From positions 1,880,501 to 1,944,500 of the forward strand of contig NZ_CP027792.1 in assembly GCF_003013695.1 (NCBI RefSeq): 64,000 nucleotides of DNA, given 5' to 3'. A program made the position numbers and the translations under genes. The DNA is from Pulveribacter suum. GTDB taxonomy: Bacteria > Pseudomonadota > Gammaproteobacteria > Burkholderiales > Burkholderiaceae_C. Shown here piece after piece: positions 1-8,607 of this stretch (positions are counted from its first letter, which is position 1; every line of letters starts with the position of its first letter). The notes under the pieces were generated by a model, which was not told the origin of the DNA, ran no database searches, and saw nothing but the letters and a program-made list of their open reading frames with translations.

Positions 1-2
1 CC

Positions 3-746
3 AACCCGAACCTGACCAAGCCTGGCTACAAGACTACTTTCCGCATCATCGCCAACGACAACGCGCTGGGCGCTGGTCTGGCGTCCTATGCTGCCGAGAC
101 GCTGAAGCTCAAAACCGTCGCCATCGTCGATGACCGCACGGCCTATGGCCAGGGCGTGGCCAACGTGTTCAAGAAGGTGGCTGCCGAAAAGGGCATGAAA
201 GTGGTGGACGAGCAGTTCACGACCGACAAGGCAACCGACTTCATGGCCATCCTCACGGCCATCAAGTCCAAAAATCCTGATGCCATCTTCTACGGCGGCA
301 TGGACCCACAGGCAGGCCCCATGCTGCGCCAGATGGAGCAGTTGGGCATGGCGAACGTGAAGTTCTTCGGCGGCGACGGCGTCTGCACGCATGAGATCTC
401 CAAGCTGGCTGCGGGCGCCAAGACGCTGGGCAACGTCATCTGCGCCGAGGGCGGCGCGTCCCTGACCAAGATGCCTGGCGGCGCCGCCTGGAAAGCCAGG
501 TACGACGCCAAGTATCCCAACCAGTTCCAGGTCTATAGCCCCTATACCTATGACGCGACCATGCTGCTGGCCGATGCCATGAAGCGTGCAGGCTCGTGGG
601 ACCCGAAGGTCTATATCCCCGAACTGCTCAAGTCCAACTACAAGGGCGTGACGGCCAACATCGCCTTTGAGCCCAACGGCGAGATGAAGAACCCTGCCAT
701 CACCTTGTACACCTACCCCGATGGCAAGAAGACGCCGATGAACTGA
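3..746 (+). CDS. Branched-chain amino acid ABC transporter substrate-binding protein (5' end missing)
   Basis: This is the C-terminal 247 residues or so of a periplasmic type I solute-binding protein of the LivJ/LivK (HAAT) family. Such proteins deliver leucine, isoleucine, valine or related compounds to a LivHMGF permease. The frame is open from the first bases of the window, so the start and signal peptide lie upstream; full-length relatives are about 370-380 residues. Visible family features are the segment TVAIVDDRTAYGQGVANVF, which crosses into the second Rossmann-like lobe, and a C-terminal region with YSPYTYDATMLLADAMKRAG. The exact ligand cannot be told from this fragment. A hairpin terminator follows the stop. 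Confidence 0.9.
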   Translation, partial: NPNLTKPGYKTTFRIIANDNALGAGLASYAAETLKLKTVAIVDDRTAYGQGVANVFKKVAAEKGMKVVDEQFTTDKATDFMAILTAIKSKNPDAIFYGGMDPQAGPMLRQMEQLGMANVKFFGGDGVCTHEISKLAAGAKTLGNVICAEGGASLTKMPGGAAWKARYDAKYPNQFQVYSPYTYDATMLLADAMKRAGSWDPKVYIPELLKSNYKGVTANIAFEPNGEMKNPAITLYTYPDGKKTPMN

Positions 747-804
747 AAGATTTGACGGCGGGGCGGCAGGTCTGTTGATCTGCCGCCCTTGATTCATCCG
801 AAAT

Positions 805-842
805 GAAAAAGGCGATGCGTGAACGGCGCATTGCCTTTTTTT
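805..842. terminator. Bidirectional rho-independent terminator
   Basis: An A5 run is followed by GGCGATGCG, a short loop, CGCATTGCC and a T7 run. The stem therefore works in both directions. It sits between the convergent ends of the binding-protein gene (plus strand) and fnr (minus strand). A second GC hairpin (GGCGGCAG/CTGCCGCC) lies just upstream at about 757-789. Confidence 0.75.
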
Positions 843-872
843 ACAGTGAATCTTAGAAAACCGCTTTGTCGG

Positions 873-1616
873 TCAGTGGCTGCCTTGCTGGCTGTTGACG
901 ATGCGTTTGAGCGCTGCCGTGTCCACAATCCGTACGTGGCGCTGCTTGACCTCCACGATGCCTTCTTCGACAAACTTGGAGAACGTTCGGCTCACGGTCT
1001 CTAGCTTGAGCCCGAGATAGCTGCCGATCTCCTCGCGCGTCATGCGCAGCACCAGTTCGGATTGCGAAAAGCCGCGCGCGTGCAGACGCTGCACCAGATT
1101 CAGCAGGAAGGCTGCCAGGCGCTCCTCTGCACGCATGCTGCCCAGCAGCAGCATGACGCCGTGCTCGCGCACGATCTCGCGGCTCATGATCTTGTGCACG
1201 TGCTGCTGCAATGCTGCCACTTCGCGCGACAGCTCTTCGATGCGGTCGAAAGGCATGACGCAGACTTCGGCATCTTCCAGGGCCACGGCGTCGCAGGTAT
1301 GGTGGTCATGCACGATCCCATCCAGCCCGATGATTTCGCCCGCCATCTGAAAACCGGTGACCTGATCGCGGCCGTCTTCAGTGGCCACGCAGGTCTTGAA
1401 GAAGCCGGTACGAATGGCAAACAGGGAAGTGAACGGCTCCCCGTTGCGAAACAAGGTGCTCCCGCGCTTGACCTTGCGACGAACTGCGACGACCTCGTCG
1501 ATGCGTTTGAGCTGCTGCTCGTCCAAGCCCACGGGCATGCACAGCTCGCGCAGGTTGCAGTTGGAACATGCGACCTTGATGGACTGGAGTTGGGGGTGCG
1601 TGGAGGCCCGGTTCAT
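873..1616 (-). CDS. fnr: Fnr-type oxygen-sensing transcription regulator
   Basis: Global regulator of the Crp/Fnr family, 247 residues, that senses oxygen through a [4Fe-4S] cluster. The N-terminal cysteines C17, C20 and C26 (CSNCNLRELC) and the central C119 (VCVMPF) match the four cluster ligands of E. coli FNR. A cyclic-nucleotide-like beta-roll occupies about 30-150, and the C-terminal helix-turn-helix holds the recognition motif ETVSR, the pattern that reads TTGAT half sites. It is transcribed divergently from hemN, and a perfect FNR box lies between them. In Burkholderiales fnr and hemN commonly sit beside the cbb3 oxidase genes, which are not in this window. Confidence 0.95.
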   Translation of the reverse strand: MNRASTHPQLQSIKVACSNCNLRELCMPVGLDEQQLKRIDEVVAVRRKVKRGSTLFRNGEPFTSLFAIRTGFFKTCVATEDGRDQVTGFQMAGEIIGLDGIVHDHHTCDAVALEDAEVCVMPFDRIEELSREVAALQQHVHKIMSREIVREHGVMLLLGSMRAEERLAAFLLNLVQRLHARGFSQSELVLRMTREEIGSYLGLKLETVSRTFSKFVEEGIVEVKQRHVRIVDTAALKRIVNSQQGSH

Positions 1617-1717
1617 GGCGCTAGCTTACCTTCGAAGTAACAACGGCCGCGAAAGCCGCAGAAAGGCGAGAGACATTGACTTGCGATCAATTGTCTTTGC
1701 CTGGACGATGGCGGCTC

Positions 1718-1731
1718 TTGATCGAAATCAA
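1718..1731. promoter_or_regulatory. FNR/ANR box upstream of hemN
   Basis: TTGATCGAAATCAA is an exact match to the FNR consensus TTGAT-N4-ATCAA. Its centre is about 65 bp before the hemN ATG at 1790 and about 108 bp before the fnr start. If it acts as a class II site centred near -41.5, transcription of hemN would begin near 1766. It also argues against a longer HemN, because the upstream extension of that frame would run through the box. A weaker, mis-spaced relative (TTGAC and GATCAA) lies at 1676-1690. Confidence 0.85.
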
Positions 1732-1789
1732 GGACACTCTGACCGCTTCTCGTGCACAGTGGCTCGCATACCGCGAGGATTTTGTCTGT

Positions 1790-3172
1790 ATGACCGTTGT
1801 CACCACTGAGTTGTTGCGCCGCTTTGACGTTTCCGGCCCGCGCTACACCTCCTACCCCACGGCCGATCGCTTCGTGGAAGCATTTGGCGAACAGGAATAT
1901 GTATTGGCGTTGCAGCAGCGACGCCTGGGCTCTGTGGGCAAGGCGACACCTCTGTCGCTTTATGTCCACATCCCTTTTTGCGAGTCGCTGTGCTACTACT
2001 GTGCCTGCAACAAGATCATCACGCGCCATCCGGAACGCGCCGAGGTCTATCTGCGCTACCTGAGCCGGGAAATCGACCTGCATACAGCCCATTGCGGCGT
2101 TGGTCAGCACGTCAGCCAGTTGCACCTGGGCGGAGGCACGCCCACCTTCCTGTCTGATGAAGGGCTGCGCGACCTGATGTCCATGATACGGCGCAGCTTC
2201 ACGCTGGTGCCGGGCGGCGAATATTCGATTGAGGTGGACCCCCGCACCGTGGATGAACAGCGCCTGGCGCTGTTGGCCGAGCTGGGCTTCAACCGGCTGA
2301 GCTTTGGCGTCCAGGACTTCGACCCCGAAGTGCAGAAGGCGGTGCACCGCGTGCAGCCGGCCGAGAAGGTCTTCGCCCTGGTGGAAAGCGCTCGCAGGCT
2401 GGGTTTTCAATCGGTTAACGTGGACCTCATCTATGGCCTGCCGCGCCAGACTCCCGAGTCGTTCGAGCGCACGCTGACCCAGGTCGCGCAGCTGCGACCC
2501 GACCGCATCGCGCTCTATGCGTATGCCCACCTGCCGGAACGCTTCAAGGCCCAGCGGCGCATCATCACCGCGGAGCTGCCCATGGCTTCGGCCAAGGTGT
2601 CCATGCTGGCGCAGGGCCTGGACATCTTCAAGAATGCCGGTTACGTCTATGTCGGTATGGACCATTTCGCGCTGCCGGAGGACGCGCTCGCCGTAGCCAA
2701 GCGGCAGGGGCGGCTGCACCGCAACTTCCAGGGCTACAGCACCCAGCCCGACTGTGACCTGATCAGCCTTGGGGTGTCCGCCATCGGCCGAGTAGGGGCC
2801 ACTTACAGCCAGAACGTCAAGACGCTGGACGAATACTACGACGCGATCAACCAGGGCCACCTGCCCGTGGTCCGCGGTCTGGCCCTGACGAAGGATGACC
2901 TGGTGCGCCGCGCCGTCATCATGGCGCTGATGTGCCAGGGCGAGGTGCTGTTCCAGCCCATGGAAGAGTCCTGGCTGATCGACTTTCGCAGCTATTTCGA
3001 ACCAGAACTGGAGCAGCTGCGCGAGATGGCAAGGCAGGGCCTGGTCGAGGTCGGCGACGAGGCGGTTACCGTAACGCCCATGGGGTGGTATTTTGTGCGG
3101 GGCGTGGCCATGGTGTTTGACAAATACCTCCAGGCCGACCGAAACCGGGTTCGCTTTTCCCGGATCATCTGA
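1790..3172 (+). CDS. hemN: Oxygen-independent coproporphyrinogen III oxidase
   Basis: Radical-SAM enzyme that converts coproporphyrinogen III to protoporphyrinogen IX in anaerobic or microaerobic heme synthesis. It has 460 residues, close to E. coli HemN (457). The radical-SAM cluster motif is C64-x3-C68-x2-C71 followed by C73 (PFCESLCYYCAC), and GGGTP (SAM binding) follows at about residue 118. The ATG at 1790 is chosen because it gives the family N-terminus (RRFDVSGPRYTSYPTADRF) and leaves the FNR box in the promoter; the frame stays open upstream to 1676. The next gene starts 3 bp after the stop, so the two are probably cotranscribed under Fnr control. Confidence 0.95.
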   Translation: MTVVTTELLRRFDVSGPRYTSYPTADRFVEAFGEQEYVLALQQRRLGSVGKATPLSLYVHIPFCESLCYYCACNKIITRHPERAEVYLRYLSREIDLHTAHCGVGQHVSQLHLGGGTPTFLSDEGLRDLMSMIRRSFTLVPGGEYSIEVDPRTVDEQRLALLAELGFNRLSFGVQDFDPEVQKAVHRVQPAEKVFALVESARRLGFQSVNVDLIYGLPRQTPESFERTLTQVAQLRPDRIALYAYAHLPERFKAQRRIITAELPMASAKVSMLAQGLDIFKNAGYVYVGMDHFALPEDALAVAKRQGRLHRNFQGYSTQPDCDLISLGVSAIGRVGATYSQNVKTLDEYYDAINQGHLPVVRGLALTKDDLVRRAVIMALMCQGEVLFQPMEESWLIDFRSYFEPELEQLREMARQGLVEVGDEAVTVTPMGWYFVRGVAMVFDKYLQADRNRVRFSRII

Positions 3173-3175
3173 GGA

Positions 3176-3895
3176 ATGTTCCTGTCACTGGCAACCACTG
3201 TCTTTCTGATGGGATTGATGGGCGGCACCCATTGCCTCGCGATGTGCGCGGCGCCCTGTGGGGCCCTGACGGGGGCGGGGCGGGCGCAGGACGGGGCGGT
3301 TCCCGTGCATTGGGCGCCGCGGCGTCCTGCGGTCGCCCGTACCGCGGCCTTCCACCTGGGCCGCCTCACCGGGTATGCGGCAGCCGGGGCCGTCGTAGCG
3401 TTGGCCATGGAACAACTGGCCTGGTTGGGGCAGCACAGCACGCTCCTGAAGCCGGTGTGGACGCTGACGCACGTGCTGGTGATTGCCTGGGGCCTGATGA
3501 TGGTGCTGCAGGCACGTCAGCCCGCGTGGATAGAGCAGGCGGGCCGCGCGGCGTGGAGGCGCATTCAACCGCTGGTGGCGCGCCCTGGTGGTCTGTTCAT
3601 GACAGGCATGGCATGGGCCCTTCTGCCCTGCGGCCTCTTGTACACCGCGCTGCTCACGGCAGCGCTGAGCGGTAGCGCGGCGCGCGGGGCGCTGTGCATG
3701 CTGTTGTTTGGTCTGGCCAGTGGCGCATGGCTGGTGGGTGGCCCGCTGGCATGGCAGTGGCTGCGCCAGCGGTTTGATGCCGTGGAAGGCTCATGGGGTT
3801 CGCGCTTGGCAGGTTGCATTCTCTGCCTGCTCGGGGGGGCCGCCCTGTGGATGGAGGTGGTTCACAACCAACCCGCTCCATGGTGCATCACCTGA
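3176..3895 (+). CDS. TauE/SafE-family (UreH/DsbD-like) inner-membrane protein
   Basis: Polytopic membrane protein of 239 residues with about six hydrophobic segments. It belongs to the group annotated as sulfite exporter TauE/SafE or urease accessory UreH-like. The N-terminal motif GGTHCLAMCAAPC resembles the GxxHCxGMCG motif of cytochrome c and copper maturation proteins related to DsbD/CcdA. Family members beside fnr, hemN and cco genes are usually linked to cbb3 oxidase assembly or copper handling. That role is inferred from context, since no substrate can be read from the sequence. The start is 3 bp after hemN, so it is probably translated from the same message. Confidence 0.8.
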   Translation: MFLSLATTVFLMGLMGGTHCLAMCAAPCGALTGAGRAQDGAVPVHWAPRRPAVARTAAFHLGRLTGYAAAGAVVALAMEQLAWLGQHSTLLKPVWTLTHVLVIAWGLMMVLQARQPAWIEQAGRAAWRRIQPLVARPGGLFMTGMAWALLPCGLLYTALLTAALSGSAARGALCMLLFGLASGAWLVGGPLAWQWLRQRFDAVEGSWGSRLAGCILCLLGGAALWMEVVHNQPAPWCIT

Positions 3896-4009
3896 TGGGT
3901 GCTCCCCGAATCCGGATATCACCTCAATCGCTTTTGCATGTAAAACGGCTCTCAAGTGGTGATAATTCGTCACTGTCAGTGAATACCACACGGCACCCGC
4001 CCTGCCGCA

Positions 4010-5293
4010 TTGTCCGTGACCGACTCCGTCCTGATCGATATTGAAAAGCTCCGTGTGGGCATGTTCATCCAGCTTTCCGTGAACTGGATACGCCACCCCT
4101 TTGCCACCAGCAGCTTTCGAATAACCACGCCAGAGCAGATCCGCATGCTGCGCGACTCAGGCATTCTGTCCGTGCGTTACATCCCCTCCAAGAGCACTCT
4201 GGCGGAAGACTTTCAGCAACAGGCCGCACAAACGGACGATGTTCCGGGCGACCAAAAGAGACAGCCTTCTCCACCGGCCGGACAGGATGAGGCACTGTCC
4301 GAAGAGCGCGACCCCATTGAGCAGCGCGTTGCCTCCATGCGGCACTGCATGAAACGTCATCGGGAGGCCGCCCTGGCCTACGACAGGCTGGCTGCCGGGT
4401 CAGTGCATCAGCCCCAGCACGCGCGCGAGCAAGCCGACGACCTCGTGCACTCGTGCGTACAGGAGTTGCTGGGCCGGGAGCCCTGCGCCATTCGGCTGCT
4501 GGCCTGCCGTGCGGAGGAGGGCGCTGCAGCGCATGCCGTCAACGTCATGATTCTGGCCTTGCTGCTGGCGCGCGCGCTGGGCCAGGACGCCCCGGGCCTG
4601 CAGCGTGTCGGTTTGGCAGCGCTGCTTCATGACATCGGCAAGGTCGAGATGCCGCTGCATATCGCCCAACCGGGAGCGCCGCTTGCCCCAGCCGACCTGC
4701 ACCGTTACCAGGCCCACGTGGGCGAATCCGTCGCCATGGGGCAGCGCATGGGCCTGCCCAGCGACGTGCTGATCGCCATCGCCCACCACCACGAATTTGC
4801 CGACGGCAGCGGCTATCCCTTGCGGCTGGTAGCGGAAGATCTGACCTGTGAGGGGCAGATTCTTGCGCTCGTGAACCGCTATGACCGCCTGTGCAACCCT
4901 TTGCAGGGCCAGGCTGCCTTGACGCCCCACGAAGCTGTCTCGCAGCTGTATTCGCAGCAGCGCAGTTGCTTCGACAGCGCGGTCCTGGGAGCCTTCATTC
5001 GCATGATGGGCGTGTATCCCCCGGGGTCTCTGGTGCAGCTGGTGGACGGGCGCTACGCATTAGTGATTCGCGTGGAGCCCTCTTACCCGCTGCGGCCCTG
5101 GGTGCAGGTATATGACGAAGAGGCGCCGGGGCTTGAGCTGGACCTGGCCCTGCATCCGCAACTGGGCATCCATCGCAGCTTGCGGCCCTCCCAACTGCCG
5201 CCGCAGGTGCTCCAGGCGCTGGTTCCGCAGGAGCGGATTTGCTATTACTTTGAGCGCACGACGAACCACCCGGACGTGGAAGGCCCCGAATGA
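4010..5293 (+). CDS. HD-GYP domain cyclic-di-GMP phosphodiesterase
   Basis: Two-part protein of about 427 residues. The N-terminal 120 or so residues resemble DUF3391 (ADSVLIDIEKLRVGMFIQL-type start), and the C-terminal part is an HD-GYP domain that hydrolyses c-di-GMP to pGpG/GMP. The metal site LLHDIGK (near residue 206) and the signature HHEFADGSGYP (near 258-270) are both intact, so it should be active. It has no membrane segment. The start is uncertain: TTG at 4010 or GTG at 4016 give nearly the same protein and no ATG fits. The stop overlaps the ATG of the next gene by 4 bp, coupling it to a GGDEF-EAL enzyme. Confidence 0.88.
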   Translation: MSVTDSVLIDIEKLRVGMFIQLSVNWIRHPFATSSFRITTPEQIRMLRDSGILSVRYIPSKSTLAEDFQQQAAQTDDVPGDQKRQPSPPAGQDEALSEERDPIEQRVASMRHCMKRHREAALAYDRLAAGSVHQPQHAREQADDLVHSCVQELLGREPCAIRLLACRAEEGAAAHAVNVMILALLLARALGQDAPGLQRVGLAALLHDIGKVEMPLHIAQPGAPLAPADLHRYQAHVGESVAMGQRMGLPSDVLIAIAHHHEFADGSGYPLRLVAEDLTCEGQILALVNRYDRLCNPLQGQAALTPHEAVSQLYSQQRSCFDSAVLGAFIRMMGVYPPGSLVQLVDGRYALVIRVEPSYPLRPWVQVYDEEAPGLELDLALHPQLGIHRSLRPSQLPPQVLQALVPQERICYYFERTTNHPDVEGPE

Positions 5294-7737
5294 ACGGGGC
5301 CCATCTCTCATCTGCAGCTTGGCAGGCCGTTGTCCAGGGGCTGCAACAGGCCGTCTGGCTGGTGGACGGGCATTCGTTTCAGGTTTTATTCGCCAACGCG
5401 GCTGCCGTGGATTTGACGGGGCGCCGTGCCGAGCAGATGGTGGGCCGGCCCGTGCAGGAGCTCGTTGCTTCACCTGAAGACGAAATTTTCTGGAGTCGCC
5501 CGCTGTCTGAGATAGCGATGGGCATCTGCTCCTGTACCGAGGTGTGGAACGCCGGCCGCAACCGGGCAGTGGCTGTCGAGCGTCGCGTGCAGACCGTGCA
5601 GGTCGCCGAGGGCAATGGTGCATCGCAGTCCCCCCTGCTGCTGTTGACGATGCTGGACCGCAGTGAGCAGGAGGACTCGCGCCAGCAACACGAACTGGTG
5701 CTGGCCGAGCTGCGCGCCACGCTGGATTCAGCCGCGGACGGCCTGCTGGTATGCGACCTGCAGGGCGCCATACGTGCGTTCAACCAGCGCTTTGCGCAGC
5801 TGTGGAGCCTGCCGGCCTCGTTGCTGTCCCGGCGCGACGATGGCGCTGTGTTTGCCTACATGCGCCGCCAGCTGGCCGACCCCACCGGCTGCGATGAGCG
5901 AATGGCCGGCTTTCCGGGGGGTCCCATGCAGGAGGCCATCGACGTCGTGCGGCTGGGCAATGGGGTCATCCTTGAGCAGCGCTCCGTGCCACAGCTGACG
6001 CACGGGCGCCTGGCCGGGCGGGTGTATTCCTTTCGTGACATCTCCCGACAGGCCGAGGTGCAGGCCAGCCTGCGCTTGGCGGCGCAGGTGTTCGAGTCCA
6101 GCCTGGACGCCATCTTCATCGCCGATGAGCAGCACGTCATCCTGCGCGTGAACCCGGGATGCGAGCAGCTGCTCGGCGTTACCCGTTCGCCGCTGGCGGG
6201 CAGTGCGGTCACCGCGCTGGTGGATGCGGGCATGGACGAGGAGGCATTCCTCGCGCAGGTGGCCCGCAGCTGGGGGCAGGAAGGCTTTTGGGAGGGAGAG
6301 GTGACGCTGCGCCACGCCTTTGCCGCAGGCAGCTCCCCGATACACCTGTCCTGGGTCGTGCTGCGCGACGAGGGCGGGACCGTGGTGCAGAGCATAGGCT
6401 TCATGCGTGATCTGACGCAGCAGCGTGCAGCGCAAAGGCGCATCGAGGAGCTGGCCTTCACGGATGCGCTGACCGGCCTGCCCAACCGGCTGCGTCTGCA
6501 CGAGCGGGTGCAGGCGGCCATCGACGCCGCGCAGGGCACGGACGATGAATTCGCCGTGCTCTTTCTCGATCTGGACCGCTTCAAGATCGTCAACGACTCC
6601 CTGGGCCATCCGTTCGGCGACCGGGTGCTCAAACTGGTTGCGCAGCGGCTGCAGCGCTGCCTGCGCCAGTCCGACATGCTGTGCCGGCTGGGTGGCGACG
6701 AATTCCTGGTTCATCTGCCCGACTCGGGCGTGCAGGTGGCTGAAGCCGTGGCCCGGCGCATCCTCGAAGAAATGCTGCAGCCGTTCCAGCTCGACGAAAT
6801 GCATTTTTCCATCCAGGGCAGCATCGGCATCGCCCTGTATCCACAGGACGGACGCTGCCTGGACGATCTCATCAAGCACGCCGACACGGCGATGTACCGC
6901 ACCAAGGAGCGCGGGCGGGGCAGCTACGGCTTCTACCAGCCCCAGATGAACTCCAACTTGCTGGCGCGCATGAAGATGGAACACGCCATGCGCCAAGCAC
7001 TGGGGCAGGGCCATATGGCCGTGCACTACCAACCCCAAGTGGATCTGGTCAGCGGGCGTATCGTGGGCGCCGAAGCACTGCTGCGCTGGAGCGATCCGCA
7101 GCTGGGTGCTGTCTCGCCCGCGGCCTTCATCCCGCTGGCTGAAGAGTCCGGCTATATCGTGACCCTGGGCGCATGGGTGATGGAACAGGCGGCCCGGGAG
7201 GCCGCGTACTGGCAGGACAGCGAAACGCCACTGGTCATTTCCGTCAACGTCTCGGCGCTGGAGTTTCGCCAGCCGGGCTTTTTGCAGCGGGTGGCCGGGC
7301 TGGTCGAGCACCATGGCTTGCGGCCGCGCCAGCTGGAGCTGGAGCTGACGGAGAGCGTGCTGCTGCAAGATGCGCAAGACAAGGAGCAGATGCTGTCTGC
7401 CCTGGCGCGCATGGGCGTCGGCCTGTCCATCGACGATTTCGGCACCGGCTACTCCAGCCTGGCTTACTTGAAAAACCTGCCCATACACCGGCTGAAGGTG
7501 GACAAGTCCTTCATCGATGGCCTGCCGGGCGAAGGCGGCGAGGCTGCCATCGTCCAGGCCATCATTCGAATGGGCCAGGCTCTGGGCCTGGAGGTGGTGG
7601 CAGAGGGCGTTGAGGGCAGCGCGCAGCGCGAGGCCCTGCGCGCCATGGGCTGCCTGTTCTATCAGGGGTATCTGTGTGCACCGGCCTTGCCCAGGCAGCA
7701 GCTGCGCGACCTGGTACTGCAGCGCCTTGAGCACTAA
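5290..7737 (+). CDS. PAS-GGDEF-EAL cyclic-di-GMP signalling protein
   Basis: Cytoplasmic sensor enzyme of 815 residues. Three PAS-like segments (about 10-110, 135-245 and 258-370) precede a GGDEF domain whose active site is LGGDEF at about 467. An EAL phosphodiesterase domain follows (AEALLRW at about 593, DFGTGYSS at about 715). Both catalytic motifs look intact, so it may make or degrade c-di-GMP depending on the PAS signals; the ligand is unknown. ATGA overlap with the upstream HD-GYP gene suggests cotranslation. No membrane or periplasmic segment is seen, so the signal is probably cytoplasmic, such as redox, oxygen or a small molecule. Confidence 0.9.
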   Translation: MNGAHLSSAAWQAVVQGLQQAVWLVDGHSFQVLFANAAAVDLTGRRAEQMVGRPVQELVASPEDEIFWSRPLSEIAMGICSCTEVWNAGRNRAVAVERRVQTVQVAEGNGASQSPLLLLTMLDRSEQEDSRQQHELVLAELRATLDSAADGLLVCDLQGAIRAFNQRFAQLWSLPASLLSRRDDGAVFAYMRRQLADPTGCDERMAGFPGGPMQEAIDVVRLGNGVILEQRSVPQLTHGRLAGRVYSFRDISRQAEVQASLRLAAQVFESSLDAIFIADEQHVILRVNPGCEQLLGVTRSPLAGSAVTALVDAGMDEEAFLAQVARSWGQEGFWEGEVTLRHAFAAGSSPIHLSWVVLRDEGGTVVQSIGFMRDLTQQRAAQRRIEELAFTDALTGLPNRLRLHERVQAAIDAAQGTDDEFAVLFLDLDRFKIVNDSLGHPFGDRVLKLVAQRLQRCLRQSDMLCRLGGDEFLVHLPDSGVQVAEAVARRILEEMLQPFQLDEMHFSIQGSIGIALYPQDGRCLDDLIKHADTAMYRTKERGRGSYGFYQPQMNSNLLARMKMEHAMRQALGQGHMAVHYQPQVDLVSGRIVGAEALLRWSDPQLGAVSPAAFIPLAEESGYIVTLGAWVMEQAAREAAYWQDSETPLVISVNVSALEFRQPGFLQRVAGLVEHHGLRPRQLELELTESVLLQDAQDKEQMLSALARMGVGLSIDDFGTGYSSLAYLKNLPIHRLKVDKSFIDGLPGEGGEAAIVQAIIRMGQALGLEVVAEGVEGSAQREALRAMGCLFYQGYLCAPALPRQQLRDLVLQRLEH

Positions 7738-7756
7738 GGCCGGGCAGCCCGAGAAA

Positions 7757-7935
7757 AGGTGTCTGCGAATGCCGCCGGACCGGCATCCTGAACCGGGGGT
7801 TCAGGGGGGCGAGGGCAACCAGGCATTGGGTTCATCTGACGCGAGATGATCACGCTTGCCAGGCAATGTACCAAGCCCGTGCTCAGTGAGCATTGGTTCA
7901 AGGAAATATAAAGCCCGGCAGCACCGCAGACAGCC
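7757..7935 (-). ncRNA. ssrS: 6S RNA
   Basis: About 180 nt downstream of zapA on the same strand, the position of ssrS in many proteobacteria. The ends pair as the closing stem: GTCTGCGGTGCTGCCGG at the 5' side (complement of about 7915-7931) with CCGGCGGCATTCGCAGAC at the 3' side (complement of about 7761-7778). Inside it, CCTTGAACC and GGTTCAGG form the second conserved helix, as in E. coli 6S, with a large open region between. 6S RNA binds sigma70 RNA polymerase and lowers transcription in stationary phase. The ends are estimated from the pairing. Confidence 0.82.
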
Positions 7936-7983
7936 CCATTGTAATGGCCGGGGGCAGGGCGCGGGGCGCATGCTCGCAAATGC

Positions 7984-8325
7984 TTACGACACTCGCCCGC
8001 CGTCACCCAGGGCGGCGTCCAGGCGCAGCAGCAGCTGGGCCAGGCGCTCCTCGGTAGCGGGTGCTTCGGTTGCGCCGTTGGCAGCGGGCGTGGCCTGGGC
8101 CTGAGCGCTCTGCGCGGCCGCGGCGTCGCGGTCGGCCACCTCGAAGGCCATGTTCAAGGCAGCCAGCACCGCAATGCGGTCGCGCGCACGCACCTTGCCG
8201 GCGTCGCGGATCTGGGTCATGGCCGTGTCCACGCGCTCCACGGCGTCCAGCAAGCGCGCCTCCTGGCCATCCGGGCAGGCCAGCAGGTAGCTTTGCTGCA
8301 GGATCTGGACCTCGATCTGCTTCAT
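7984..8325 (-). CDS. zapA: Cell division protein ZapA
   Basis: 113-residue FtsZ-associated protein that cross-links FtsZ protofilaments at the Z ring. The N-terminal globular part starts MKQIEVQILQQSYLLACPDGQEARL, and RIAVLAALNMAFEV in the middle is typical of the family. The C-terminus is a predicted coiled coil interrupted by an Ala/Thr/Pro-rich linker (about 75-90). Its ATG overlaps the stop of the upstream small gene by 4 bp. 6S RNA follows downstream, and part of the 6S population may be processed from a zapA read-through transcript. Confidence 0.9.
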   Translation of the reverse strand: MKQIEVQILQQSYLLACPDGQEARLLDAVERVDTAMTQIRDAGKVRARDRIAVLAALNMAFEVADRDAAAAQSAQAQATPAANGATEAPATEERLAQLLLRLDAALGDGGRVS

Positions 8326-8561
8326 GGCGTGTCGTCCTGGGATTGCGAATTCGAAGGCAGGCGCTCCAGCAGCGCGTCCACCCGGGTGCGGGCCGCCTGC
8401 AGCCGGGACTTGAGCGAGTCACGCTCCTGCGTGAGCGCCATGACCTGCTGGGCCAGCAGCGCGTTGGTGCGCCTGAGCTGCTCGTGCTGCTGCACAAGCC
8501 GCTCCACGCGCTCGGCGACCTGGTCGATGGTGGAGGGGGCGGAAGGCGAGGGCGCTGACAT
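8322..8561 (-). CDS. Small coiled-coil protein, ZapB/TIGR02449-like
   Basis: 79 residues, almost all predicted alpha-helical coiled coil (VAERVERLVQQHEQLRRTN, then heptads to the end), with a short Ser/Pro-rich N-terminus. It resembles the short TIGR02449/DUF904-type proteins found upstream of zapA, some of which act as ZapB-like partners in Z-ring assembly. The ATG at 8561 is preferred because codons further upstream look non-coding and run toward the B12 riboswitch promoter region. ATGA overlap with zapA indicates translational coupling. The division role is inferred from position. Confidence 0.75.
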   Translation of the reverse strand: MSAPSPSAPSTIDQVAERVERLVQQHEQLRRTNALLAQQVMALTQERDSLKSRLQAARTRVDALLERLPSNSQSQDDTP

Positions 8562-8607
8562 AAGCCTGCAATTGTAGGGACCGGGCCGAAGCACGGCATA
8601 AAATCGC

